From Nitrospirota bacterium (GTDB lineage: Bacteria > Nitrospirota > Thermodesulfovibrionia > Thermodesulfovibrionales > UBA1546), in the NCBI GenBank assembly GCA_016195565.1, contig JACPZK010000006.1, positions 236,002-300,001 on the forward strand: a stretch of 64,000 nt of DNA. The letters run 5' to 3'. Under the pieces are notes generated by a model, which made no database searches, had not been told where the DNA came from, and saw only the letters and a program-made list of their open reading frames with translations. The translations under genes and the position numbers were made by a program. How positions within the stretch are numbered: position 1 is the stretch's first letter; every line of letters starts with the position of its first letter. Below are positions 44,109 through 52,591 of this stretch, piece after piece.

Positions 44109-44642
44109 ATGGTAATAGGGAAACCTTTTTTTACGGTAGAGCAGATTAATAATAAGGTTAAAGAACTCGCTGACAGGATATCAGCGGATTATGAGGGGAA
44201 AAATCTTCTTGCTGTTGGAATACTGAAAGGGGCCTTCATGTTCTATTCTGACCTTGTGAGAATGATAAAAGTTCCTCTCACAGTTGACTTTATAACAGCT
44301 TCCAGTTATCTGAAAACCATCTCAACGGAAAAGGTCAGCATCCACTGTGACATCAGAGAAGATGTGAGAGGAAAAGATGTTCTGCTTATTGAAGACATCG
44401 CAGATTCAGGGATAACTCTGAATTATATCCGTGAGAGAATACTCGCGGCATCGCCAAACAGTGTCAGAATATGCGTATTCCTCAACAAATGCGGCCGCAG
44501 GGTAGTGGACGTGCCCCTTGATTATATAGGTTTTGAGATACCAAATGAATATGTGGTAGGCTATGGCCTTGACTATGACAACAAATTCAGAAACCTTCCA
44601 TATATATCCATTTTTAAAAAGACAGTCACGGAAGGCAAATAA
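44109..44642 (+). CDS. hpt: Hypoxanthine phosphoribosyltransferase
   Basis: 177 residues. The PRPP-binding motif LLIEDIADSGITL and the flexible-loop segment DFITASSYL identify a 6-oxopurine phosphoribosyltransferase, which salvages hypoxanthine or guanine to IMP or GMP. Length and the C-terminal VGYGLDYDNKFRNLPYI are typical. A purine-rich AGAAGGAGG precedes the ATG. In many genomes it neighbours tilS and ftsH, which are absent here. Confidence 0.94.
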   Translation: MVIGKPFFTVEQINNKVKELADRISADYEGKNLLAVGILKGAFMFYSDLVRMIKVPLTVDFITASSYLKTISTEKVSIHCDIREDVRGKDVLLIEDIADSGITLNYIRERILAASPNSVRICVFLNKCGRRVVDVPLDYIGFEIPNEYVVGYGLDYDNKFRNLPYISIFKKTVTEGK

Positions 44643-44708
44643 AACTATCGGGAGCTGCATAATTAATGTTAGATGTTTCGTCATTGACCCGAAAATGAGT
44701 ATTTTGCC

Positions 44709-44774
44709 GTCATTCCGCACTTGATGCGGAATCCAGAGAGTAGGTTTCTGGATTCCTGCCTTCGCAGGAATGAC
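44709..44774. repeat. Family B intergenic palindromic repeat
   Basis: GTCATTCCGCACTTGATGC begins it and GCCTTCGCAGGAATGAC ends it, with two internal hairpins. A copy in opposite orientation lies at 62360-62427. Confidence 0.85.
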
Positions 44775-44833
44775 AACAATACTGGGAGCATAAGACATTA
44801 ATATTACATTAATAAGAGAGGCAGGGAGACATT

Positions 44834-45205
44834 ATGTTTGAACTGATGGTAGATACAACATTTGCTGCTGCGCACCAGTTGAGAGGCTATAAAGGCAAAT
44901 GCGAACAGATGCACGGGCATAACTGGAAAGTTCAGGTGCATGTTGTGGCCGAAAAACTTAATGATATAGATATAGCAATAGACTTTCACGATTTAAAAGA
45001 ACTTCTGGATGAAGTTATAGCTCCGTTAGACCACTCTTTTCTAAATGACATCTTTCCGTTTACAGAGAAGAATCCGTCATCTGAAAACATAGCAAAATGG
45101 ATATACGATACCCTTAACAAAAAACTGCCCGATGAACATGTCCAGGTCTCTGCGGTCACGGTATGGGAATCAGAGACAACAGCCGCAACATACTATGAAA
45201 ACTAA
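44834..45205 (+). CDS. queD: 6-carboxytetrahydropterin synthase (QueD family)
   Basis: 123 residues. Zinc-binding histidines stand in FAAAHQL and MHGHNW, the catalytic Cys in KCEQMHGH and the Glu in VWESETTAA. QueD converts dihydroneopterin triphosphate to carboxytetrahydropterin on the way to queuosine; a pyruvoyl-tetrahydropterin synthase would look very similar. Other queuosine genes are not in the window. AGAGGCAGGGAG lies upstream of the ATG. It overlaps pmbA by 11 bases. Confidence 0.9.
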   Translation: MFELMVDTTFAAAHQLRGYKGKCEQMHGHNWKVQVHVVAEKLNDIDIAIDFHDLKELLDEVIAPLDHSFLNDIFPFTEKNPSSENIAKWIYDTLNKKLPDEHVQVSAVTVWESETTAATYYEN

Positions 45206-46556
45206 CAGAGAATTTGCATCTGACTTAGTGGGAATTGCCCTCAGAAACGGCGTAGAGCAGGCAGAGGCATACATAAAGTCATCAAAGAATCTGTCTCTGG
45301 AAGTGAAAAATCAGGAATTAGATGCTGTAGAATCCTCTCTGAGTTTCGGTTATTCCCTGCGCGTTATACGGGACGGAAAACTTGGATTTTCCTACTCAAC
45401 ATCTGCTGATGAGTCCGAATCAGTCATAAAAAGTGCGATAGAGGCGGCAAAGTGGGCAGATGCGGATGAATACCTTGATATGCCCCGAGCATCTCTGGGC
45501 TCACCGCAGGCAATGGAATACGGAAGCCTTGAAGTATTTGACGGAAAGGGATGGAACATAAAAGAGGACGAGGCGGTAAAGCACGTTCTCATCATAGAAA
45601 AAGCAGCAAATGATTTTGACAAAAGGATAAAGAAAACGAGAAAGGCCACAGGGACATTCAGCAGCGGCGAGATATTTATATTGAACTCAAAAGGGATTGA
45701 CATATCATATCCGTATACAAAATTTACCGCGCAGGTTATGACCGTGGCTGAGGAAAACAGCGAGAGCCAGATGGGATGGGATTTCAACGGAAGCAGGGTT
45801 TTGCAGGACGTATCGTTTGAAGACGTCGGCAGAAATGCCGCAAAGCGTGCAGTCCAGATGCTTGGCGCAAAAAGGATTAACACCGTAAAAGCGCCTGTCA
45901 TCCTTGACAATTCAGTGGCATCCGAGTTTTTGGGCATATTTGCGTCATCATTTTCCGCAGAATCAGTGCAGAAAGGCAGGTCGTTATTAAAAGATAAAAT
46001 CGGCAAGAAGGTTATAAGCCCGAAGGTAAATCTTGTTGACAGCGGCATCATTCCGCGGAGGCTCGGCACGAGGCCTTTTGATGATGAAGGAGTTATTACT
46101 TCAGAAAAGGTCTTGATAAAAGAGGGGGTGCTGCAGGGTTTTCTTCATAACACCTACACTGCAAAAAAAGATGGGGCATATTCCACAGGCAATGCAGTGC
46201 GCGGAGGATACACAGGGCTTCCATCAGCAGGGATATTAAATCTGTACCTGAAAACCTCTTCCGAATCCGATGTCATACCCTTCAACACTCTCATTTCATC
46301 TATGGACAAAGGGCTTTATATAACAGAGGCCATGGGAGTGCATACTGCAAATCCCACAACAGGAGAATTTTCCATTGGAGTTTCGGGTTTGTGGATAGAA
46401 AACGGAACAATAAAATTCCCTGTAAAAGAGGCCGTGATATCAGGAGACATGCTCGGTCTTTTCAGTAGGATAGAGGCCGCAGGCGATGATATGAGATTCT
46501 ACGGCAATATAGGAACACCGAGCCTGCTTATCGGGCCGACAGACATAAGCGCGTAA
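45195..46556 (+). CDS. pmbA: TldD/PmbA-family metalloprotease
   Basis: 453 residues. The PmbA/TldE pattern is present: an N-terminal region with GYSLRVIRDGKLGFSYSTS, the middle PVILDNSVASEFLGIFASSF and the C-terminal Gly-rich segments GFLHNTYTAKKDG and NLYLKTSSES. TldD-PmbA proteases process peptides and degrade antitoxins. PmbA itself lacks the zinc-binding HEXXXH of TldD, and none is seen here, so it needs a TldD partner. The ATG at 45195 begins the conserved part; the longer frame to 45132 lies inside queD. Confidence 0.9.
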   Translation: MKTNREFASDLVGIALRNGVEQAEAYIKSSKNLSLEVKNQELDAVESSLSFGYSLRVIRDGKLGFSYSTSADESESVIKSAIEAAKWADADEYLDMPRASLGSPQAMEYGSLEVFDGKGWNIKEDEAVKHVLIIEKAANDFDKRIKKTRKATGTFSSGEIFILNSKGIDISYPYTKFTAQVMTVAEENSESQMGWDFNGSRVLQDVSFEDVGRNAAKRAVQMLGAKRINTVKAPVILDNSVASEFLGIFASSFSAESVQKGRSLLKDKIGKKVISPKVNLVDSGIIPRRLGTRPFDDEGVITSEKVLIKEGVLQGFLHNTYTAKKDGAYSTGNAVRGGYTGLPSAGILNLYLKTSSESDVIPFNTLISSMDKGLYITEAMGVHTANPTTGEFSIGVSGLWIENGTIKFPVKEAVISGDMLGLFSRIEAAGDDMRFYGNIGTPSLLIGPTDISA

Positions 46557-46591
46557 AACAAATCTAAGCTGTTCCTCTTAGCCCTCTAAAA

Positions 46592-48844
46592 TCACTTGCC
46601 TGTCTTCCCTATCGGAAAAGCCTGTCCGCTGATTGATATGGTGGGATACTGGGACTTCTTAAAGACTTTTTCTGCAAGAACAGGCACTTCACTATCAACA
46701 TAATCAGCAAGCTCGGTTGTTTTCACATATCCTGTCTTTCCCTTATCAGCCTTCCCTTTTAATCCTTCTACAAGCACATAAGTGAACAAGCCATGCCCCT
46801 GATAACCTTCCACTGCCTCCTGCAAAGATGTGGATGCTGAAAGAATGGTTGAGCCCACTGCCCTGCTCAATATTTTCATTGCCGTATCCTCGCTCATCCC
46901 CCTTGTAAGCATTGCCACCTGTATTGCCTCTCCCAAAGCGCCTGCGCTGCATGTGTCAATGATAATAAGCTTCTTTGTTGCTGGAATATTTGCTATAAGC
47001 TCCTTGAGCATTCCCTGCGGCAATGCGTCTGTCTTAAGTTTTTCTGTCCTTGTTGAGCCTACATTTGAGGTTATTAGAAAATACTCTCCATCATCAACTG
47101 TTCCGTGACTTGCCACAAAAAAAACAAAGACATCATCAGGGTTCAATGCTTTATAGGCTTTAAGCTCTTTTATGATGTTTTCATTTGTTGTGTTTTCTTT
47201 TGTAATAAGTTTTTTTATGTTTACTTTTTCAAACAGCCCTGCGGTCACATTTTTAAGCGTATTTTCAAAAAGCTCTGCATCAGAAACAGCATATTTGAGT
47301 TGTAATTTTGGGTTTTTGTATTCGTTGATGCCGACTATGATGGCATTAAGAGACGGCTTTGTCAGAGATTTAAATGAGGCGGTTATCTCATGAAGCACAT
47401 CATTGCTCTGCATGGTATTGTCACCATTAAAGGCGATTGCACGGATGGTGTTAATACCGTTTGTGAGTTTAAGGTTGTAGGTCTTTAAGACCTCATTCTT
47501 GTTTGTCGGGACAATTTTTACTCCCCTTGCGCTGTCAAGCACTACTGCAGAGCCGTTGAGATAGAGCCTTACGTCGCCAATACCGCCACCAATGTCAACA
47601 ATCTTCAGGGTTACCTTTGCTTCATCCTTATTTGCGCTTTTCGGTGTGTCAACAATCGTCACAACCGGAGGTTGCTTAACATCAGCCAGTGTTTTAAAGT
47701 CCTTTAACGAGCCGCCTGAAAGGGCAAGCTTTACAAGGTCAGGGCGGTAGAATGCCTCACGGTAGTTTTCAATGCCATAGACGTTATTACCGATTCTCAC
47801 ATTCAGATGTTTATCGCCGTTGGCAGATGAGTTGTAATAGCCTTCAGGCGTGATAACTATCCATTCTCCGTCGGTGAATCGAACCATCTGTGCAACCTCT
47901 TTGCCCGTAGAGATGTCCCATATCCTTACTGTGCCATCGCGACTTCTGGAAATGGCATTTTTGCCATCGGGGGAAAAGATTGCCTTAGCCGAATTTGTAT
48001 GGCCTGTAAAAGTCCTTATCTCCTTGCCCGTTGAGACATCCCAGAGCTTAATTGTGTAATCATCGCTTCCAGAAAGTGCAAACTTTCCATCAGGGGAAAA
48101 AGAGACGGCATCAACTCTATTTGCATGCCCTGTGAATATCCTTATCTCTTTGCCTGACGATATTCCCCATTGCGTGAGGGTCTTATGCCCACTTCCTGAA
48201 AGCGCATACCTTCCATCAGGGGAAAAGGCGACTGAATTAACTTGCTCTGTATGCCCTGTAAAAGTCCTTATCTCTCTGCCTGACGATATTTCCCATAGCT
48301 TGAGGGAGTGATCCCCACTTCCCGAAAGTGCATACTTTCCATCGGAAGAGATGGCAACTGAGGTAACTCTAAGAGTATGTCCTTTAAAAGTTTTTATTTC
48401 CTGACCAGTTGAAATGTCCCATAGCTTAAGGGTATCATCATGGCTTCCCGAAAGTGCATACTTTCCATCCGGGGAAAAGGAGACGGAGTTAACACGAGAT
48501 GTATGCCCCTTAAATGACCTTATTTCATTTCCTGTAGCAACTTCCCAGAGCTTGAGGGTATCATCCTCACTTCCCGAAAGTGCATACTTTCCATCTGGTG
48601 AAAAGGAGACGGAATTAACATCAGATGTATGACCTTTGAATTGCCTTATCTCTTTGCCTGTAGCTATTTCCCAGAGCCTGAGGATTTTATCCTCACTCCC
48701 TGACAATGCATATCTTCCATCTGGTGAAAAGGCGATGGAGGTTATCCACTTTGTATGCCCCAACTGCACAAAAATCTCCGGCTTTTCAGAGGCAAAACAG
48801 GCTGCGAGATAATGCAAATAGCAATGAACAACAACAAATGGCAA
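46592..48844 (-). CDS. WD40-repeat caspase-like protease
   Basis: About 750 residues. Seven WD40 repeats of 42 residues (about 28-320; SFSPDGKYALSGSEDDTLKLW form) make a propeller. A linker domain (about 325-490) follows, then a peptidase C14 caspase domain with His580 in VASHGTVDDGEYFL and Cys632 in IIDTCSAGA, the catalytic dyad. The N-terminus is hydrophobic and ends LAAC, a possible lipobox. The only start seen is TTG at 48844, inside a repetitive stretch, so the true start is uncertain. Bacterial caspase-like proteins act in regulated cell death or defence; the propeller would be the sensor. Confidence 0.87.
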   Translation of the reverse strand: MPFVVVHCYLHYLAACFASEKPEIFVQLGHTKWITSIAFSPDGRYALSGSEDKILRLWEIATGKEIRQFKGHTSDVNSVSFSPDGKYALSGSEDDTLKLWEVATGNEIRSFKGHTSRVNSVSFSPDGKYALSGSHDDTLKLWDISTGQEIKTFKGHTLRVTSVAISSDGKYALSGSGDHSLKLWEISSGREIRTFTGHTEQVNSVAFSPDGRYALSGSGHKTLTQWGISSGKEIRIFTGHANRVDAVSFSPDGKFALSGSDDYTIKLWDVSTGKEIRTFTGHTNSAKAIFSPDGKNAISRSRDGTVRIWDISTGKEVAQMVRFTDGEWIVITPEGYYNSSANGDKHLNVRIGNNVYGIENYREAFYRPDLVKLALSGGSLKDFKTLADVKQPPVVTIVDTPKSANKDEAKVTLKIVDIGGGIGDVRLYLNGSAVVLDSARGVKIVPTNKNEVLKTYNLKLTNGINTIRAIAFNGDNTMQSNDVLHEITASFKSLTKPSLNAIIVGINEYKNPKLQLKYAVSDAELFENTLKNVTAGLFEKVNIKKLITKENTTNENIIKELKAYKALNPDDVFVFFVASHGTVDDGEYFLITSNVGSTRTEKLKTDALPQGMLKELIANIPATKKLIIIDTCSAGALGEAIQVAMLTRGMSEDTAMKILSRAVGSTILSASTSLQEAVEGYQGHGLFTYVLVEGLKGKADKGKTGYVKTTELADYVDSEVPVLAEKVFKKSQYPTISISGQAFPIGKTGK
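47890..48770 (-). repeat. Tandem WD40-coding DNA repeats
   Basis: Seven near-identical 126-base units; neighbouring units share long stretches, so copy number may vary by recombination. Confidence 0.8.
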
Positions 48845-48921
48845 TAAACAACAAAATGAACAATAAATAAAGTAAAATAAAAAGTTATGACTACTTCCTG
48901 CTAAATGATGTGGGAAAATTT

Positions 48922-49248
48922 CTAAAGTGAAAACATCCTCTTTAAAATCGCCTTTAAGTGTTCTCTTTCTGAAGCATCTATTGCGCCAAATTGTTTTAAA
49001 ACATAATGCTTTTCTATCGTTGCCTGCTTGCTGAGCCTGATATAAGATTCTGCAATTAAACCGCTTTCTTTCCAGTTAATAATCCGGTGATCAGTATCAG
49101 ATGTATATTCCTGAGAGGTAATCCTTGCTATAAGAATATCTTGGTCGCCGGAGTCATAAAGAACTACTGCTGGCCTTTTTGATATGCCTTGCAAATCGGT
49201 ATGCGGAAACCCGATGAGGATTACATCTCCAAAGCTATAAACTGTCAT
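48922..49248 (-). CDS. PemK/MazF-family toxin
   Basis: 108 residues. The start FGDVILIGFPHTD, the KRPAVVLYD segment and the later ARITSQE are those of the PemK/MazF fold, whose members cleave mRNA. It overlaps the upstream antitoxin gene by 14 bases. The pair lies just upstream of the caspase gene on the same strand, although the 78-base gap and a repeat run suggest separate control. Confidence 0.82.
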   Translation of the reverse strand: MTVYSFGDVILIGFPHTDLQGISKRPAVVLYDSGDQDILIARITSQEYTSDTDHRIINWKESGLIAESYIRLSKQATIEKHYVLKQFGAIDASEREHLKAILKRMFSL

Positions 49249-49441
49249 AAATAGCGTCTTTAGCTGAATAGCCCTTGAAAAATTCAGAAAGTGTCATATT
49301 GTTCCATAAGGCATCTTCAAGCATAACTACAACCCTAACTTTGGAATATGTTTTGAGCTTGTCCTTCAGGTCTTCAGGGATTGATAAATGCCCATCTTGC
49401 AAAACATCTGCATAGTATTCATAAGTCTGTTGAGAAGCCAT
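49235..49441 (-). CDS. MazE-like antitoxin
   Basis: 68 residues. The first half (DVLQDGHLSIPEDLKDKL) resembles a short AbrB-type swapped-hairpin DNA-binding region; the acidic second half (LEDALWNNMTLSEFFKGYSA) would bind and mask the toxin. AAAGGAGG precedes the ATG. It is too short for firm family assignment, so the role is inferred mainly from overlap with the PemK-like toxin. Confidence 0.7.
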   Translation of the reverse strand: MASQQTYEYYADVLQDGHLSIPEDLKDKLKTYSKVRVVVMLEDALWNNMTLSEFFKGYSAKDAIYDSL

Positions 49442-49577
49442 TTTAAAGCCTCCTTTCTTTGACGTTCTTATTATACATTAACCACAAAAATCATGCCCCA
49501 GTTGCACAAAATTATATCAACGCCCTCTTTCCCGTCAGCTAATTTCCGCATTCTAACGGATTGTTTACCGTGTTCTC

Positions 49578-49607
49578 TTTACACTACCTGTCCCAAAATC
49601 GTATAAT
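49578..49607 (+). promoter_or_regulatory. Predicted promoter of the etf-fabD operon
   Basis: TTTACA (49578-49583), 18 bases, TATAAT (49602-49607), about 50 bases upstream of etfB. Confidence 0.6.
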
Positions 49608-49658
49608 TAACATCCGTATCGTCTGTTATTAAAATAATCTTGGAGAAATTAAATAACG

Positions 49659-50441
49659 ATGAACATTGTAGTCTGCATAAAACAGGTTCCTGACAGCGCG
49701 GAGGTAAGGATCAATCCTGAGACCAACACCCTCATCAGGGACGGCGTGCCCACCATAATAAACCCCTACGATATGCACGCAATCGAGGCAGGCCTGCAGA
49801 TAAAGGAAATGACAAAAGGCAAGGTCACGGTAATAACAATGGGGCCTCCGCAGGCAGAATCAGCCTTGAGAGAGGCAATATCAATGGGAGCCGACGATGC
49901 AGTGCTTTTAAGCGACAGGGCGTTTGCAGGCGCTGATACATGGGCCACTGCTTTTACAATCTCCAGGGCAATAGCGAAAATCGGAGCAGACATCATCATC
50001 TGCGGCAAACAGGCAATCGACGGCGACACAGCGCAGGTTGGGCCGGAGATGGCAGAGTTTCTGGATATACCTCATATCGCATACATAAGAAAGATAGAGG
50101 ACATAAAGCCTGATTCAATAAAAGTCCAGCGCATGATGGATGAAGGTTACGACATAGTGGAGTCCTCATTGCCTGTGCTTCTGACAGTGGTAAAGGAACT
50201 GAACCAGCCAAGGCTTCCATCCTTAAAGGGCAAAATGGCGGCAAAAAAAACAGAGATTAAAAAGTTTGGAGCTAAAGAACTTGAGATTGACGAAAAAGAT
50301 ACAGGGCTTAAAGGCTCTCCGACACAGGTCAAGAATATTTTTGCGCCTGAGGCTCGCGGAGACAGAAAGGTGCTGTCAGGAACGCTTGAAGAACAGGTTA
50401 ATCAACTTGCAGAGGAGTTAAAGCAACTGAAATGCCTATAA
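49659..50441 (+). CDS. etfB: Electron transfer flavoprotein subunit beta
   Basis: 260 residues, normal for EtfB. The start NIVVCIKQVPDSAEVRI, the DTAQVGPEMAEFLDIPH motif and the AMP-binding region VTMGPPQAESALREA are recognisable, followed by the partner-docking loop LPSLKGKMAAKK. With EtfA it shuttles electrons from dehydrogenases. It overlaps etfA by 10 bases. The neighbouring ferredoxin-fused EtfA suggests an anaerobic Etf, possibly one of the bifurcating kind. Confidence 0.94.
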   Translation: MNIVVCIKQVPDSAEVRINPETNTLIRDGVPTIINPYDMHAIEAGLQIKEMTKGKVTVITMGPPQAESALREAISMGADDAVLLSDRAFAGADTWATAFTISRAIAKIGADIIICGKQAIDGDTAQVGPEMAEFLDIPHIAYIRKIEDIKPDSIKVQRMMDEGYDIVESSLPVLLTVVKELNQPRLPSLKGKMAAKKTEIKKFGAKELEIDEKDTGLKGSPTQVKNIFAPEARGDRKVLSGTLEEQVNQLAEELKQLKCL

Positions 50442-51625
50442 TTGTTGACAGGGATAAATGCACAGGCTGCGAGACATGCGTAAGTGTGTGCCCTTTTGAT
50501 GCTATAAAGATAAAAGATGACGGCAAGGCATTTATAAATGAATACTGCCAGATGTGTATGGCATGTCTGAGCGCATGCCCTGAAGGCGCGATTATTGAGA
50601 TAAAAGAAGAAGGCGCGCCTGTCAGCTATCAGCCGTCAGATTACAAGGGCGTCTGGGTTTTTGCAGAGCAGAGGGAAGACAGCATCGCCGCAGTCTCGCT
50701 TGAACTGCTCGGCGCAGGAAGAAGGCTTGCCGATGAACTTAAGACAGAACTCTCTGCTGTCCTGTTCGGAGCATCTGAAAAAGATGCAAATGAACTCATA
50801 AAATGGGGGGCGGATACGGTATATCACTCAGGCAATCCTGTATTTGAAAAATTCAATGATGAGCCATATTCAAAACTGCTTGTTAATCTCATTAAAGAAC
50901 ATAAACCCGCCATAGTCCTTGCAGGAGCAACACCAATAGGGCGCTCATTCATACCGAGGGTCGCAGCAAGTCTGAGGACAGGGCTTACAGCAGACTGCAC
51001 GTCTCTTGGTATTGATAAGGATACAGGGAATCTCTTACAGGTGCGTCCTGCATTCGGCGGAAATATCATGGCAACAATATTATGCCCTAATCACAGGCCG
51101 CAGATAGCAACAGTAAGGCCGAGAGTCATGAAAAAAAGTGAATATAATCCTGAAAAAAGGGGTGAGATTGTCTCAGTAGATACAGAAAATCTAACCAGTA
51201 GAACAAGGGTTATAGAAACGATAAAAGAGACTTTGGGATGTAAGGTAAATCTTCAGGAGGCAGATATAATCATAGCAGGCGGCAGGGGACTTGGAGATAC
51301 AAAAGGGTTCAATCTCCTCTTTGAACTTGCAGAAATACTCGGAGGCACTGTTGGCGCCTCAAGGGCAGCGGTGGACGAGGGCTGGATTCAATACAGGCAT
51401 CAGGTAGGACAGACAGGCAAAACAGTCTGCCCTAAGATATATATAGCATGCGGAATATCAGGCGCAGTCCAGCATCTTGTGGGCATGCAGTCATCGGATA
51501 TAATTATTGCAATAAATAAAAATCCTGAGGCTCCGATATTCAATGTCGCGACTTACGGAATAGTCGGCGACCTATTCGAAGTGCTGCCGTTGCTGATAAA
51601 AAAACTGAAAGAGATTAAGTCGTGA
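50432..51625 (+). CDS. etfA: Electron transfer flavoprotein subunit alpha with ferredoxin domain
   Basis: 397 residues, about 70 more than plain EtfA. The first 65 residues hold two 4Fe-4S motifs (CTGCETCVSVCP and CQMCMACLSACP), then a standard EtfA with an adenine-nucleotide fold (about 70-260) and the FAD-binding C-terminus (AGGRGLGDTKGFNLLFELAE, SRAAVDEGWIQYRHQVGQTG, YIACGISGAVQHLVGM). The clusters would link the flavin to ferredoxin, as in anaerobic lactate or acyl-CoA dehydrogenase complexes. It overlaps fabD by 4 bases. No dehydrogenase gene is adjacent. Confidence 0.94.
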   Translation: MPIIVDRDKCTGCETCVSVCPFDAIKIKDDGKAFINEYCQMCMACLSACPEGAIIEIKEEGAPVSYQPSDYKGVWVFAEQREDSIAAVSLELLGAGRRLADELKTELSAVLFGASEKDANELIKWGADTVYHSGNPVFEKFNDEPYSKLLVNLIKEHKPAIVLAGATPIGRSFIPRVAASLRTGLTADCTSLGIDKDTGNLLQVRPAFGGNIMATILCPNHRPQIATVRPRVMKKSEYNPEKRGEIVSVDTENLTSRTRVIETIKETLGCKVNLQEADIIIAGGRGLGDTKGFNLLFELAEILGGTVGASRAAVDEGWIQYRHQVGQTGKTVCPKIYIACGISGAVQHLVGMQSSDIIIAINKNPEAPIFNVATYGIVGDLFEVLPLLIKKLKEIKS

Positions 51626-52566
51626 AACTCGCCTTTGTCTTTCCCGGACAGGGCGCGCAGCATGTAGGCATGGGGAAAAACCTATATGAAAATTTCGATG
51701 AAGTAAAAACACTTTATAAAGCAGCCTCGGACGCGCTGGGCTATGATGTTGCTGATTTAAGTTTTAACGGCCCTGCTGAAGAGCTTAACAAGACTCATAG
51801 AACCCAGCCGTGTCTTCTTGCGGCGAGCATGGCAGCATACACAGCCTTGAAGGTAAAAGGAATAAAACCATCAGTTGTTGCAGGCCACAGCCTCGGCGAA
51901 TACTCAGCGCTTGTTGCGTCATCGGTCTTTTCATTCAGAGATGCTGTAAAACTCACAGAGAAACGCGGGCAGCTTATGCAGCAGGCGGTTCCTGAAGGCA
52001 AAGGACTCATGGCTGCTATTCTTGGACTGGATAAGGATAAGGTCAATGAGATATGCTCTTCTGTGCGCTCGGGTTATGCTGCGCCTGCCAATTATAACTG
52101 TCCCGGACAGATAGTAATCTCAGGCGAGAAAGAAGCAATTGAAGAGGCGATGAAACTCCTGAAAGATGCAGGCGCAAAAAGGACAATACTATTAGCAGTA
52201 AGCGCTCCGTCACACTGCGCCCTAATGGAAAATGCCTCCAGAGCGCTCTCTGAGTTCTTATTACTTGAAAATATAGAAATGAGTGCCCCCTCTATTCCCG
52301 TTGTAAGCAATGCAGCTGCAACATTTCTGGACACTGTTGACAGCATAAAGGCATCGCTTGTAAAACAACTCAGCCATCCTGTTTTATGGGAAGATTCTAT
52401 TAAGACGATTGTTAATTCAGGGATAAATACATTCGTAGAAACAGGCCCCGGCAAAGTCCTTTCAGGATTGATTAAGAGAATAGAGCCTGAGGCAGTGATA
52501 TTTAATGTGGAAGACATGGGAAGTCTTGAGAAAACAGTTGCAGGACTTAAAGAGATTGAGGATTGA
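51622..52566 (+). CDS. fabD: Malonyl-CoA-ACP transacylase
   Basis: 314 residues. The motifs FPGQGAQ, the nucleophile serine in AGHSLGEYSAL, Arg in EKRGQLMQ and His in APSHCALM are those of FabD, which loads malonyl groups onto ACP for fatty acid synthesis. The GTG start overlaps the etfA stop (GTGA). Other fab genes are not beside it. The grouping with etfBA is unusual and suggests shared lipid or acyl-CoA metabolism. Confidence 0.94.
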   Translation: MKLAFVFPGQGAQHVGMGKNLYENFDEVKTLYKAASDALGYDVADLSFNGPAEELNKTHRTQPCLLAASMAAYTALKVKGIKPSVVAGHSLGEYSALVASSVFSFRDAVKLTEKRGQLMQQAVPEGKGLMAAILGLDKDKVNEICSSVRSGYAAPANYNCPGQIVISGEKEAIEEAMKLLKDAGAKRTILLAVSAPSHCALMENASRALSEFLLLENIEMSAPSIPVVSNAAATFLDTVDSIKASLVKQLSHPVLWEDSIKTIVNSGINTFVETGPGKVLSGLIKRIEPEAVIFNVEDMGSLEKTVAGLKEIED

Positions 52567-52591
52567 ATTCACATTAAGTATATAATATCCC

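Noticed and set aside
47890..48770. Regular 126-base repeats resembling a satellite
   Set aside because: They encode the WD40 propeller units of the caspase-like protein, so no separate repeat element is needed beyond noting them.
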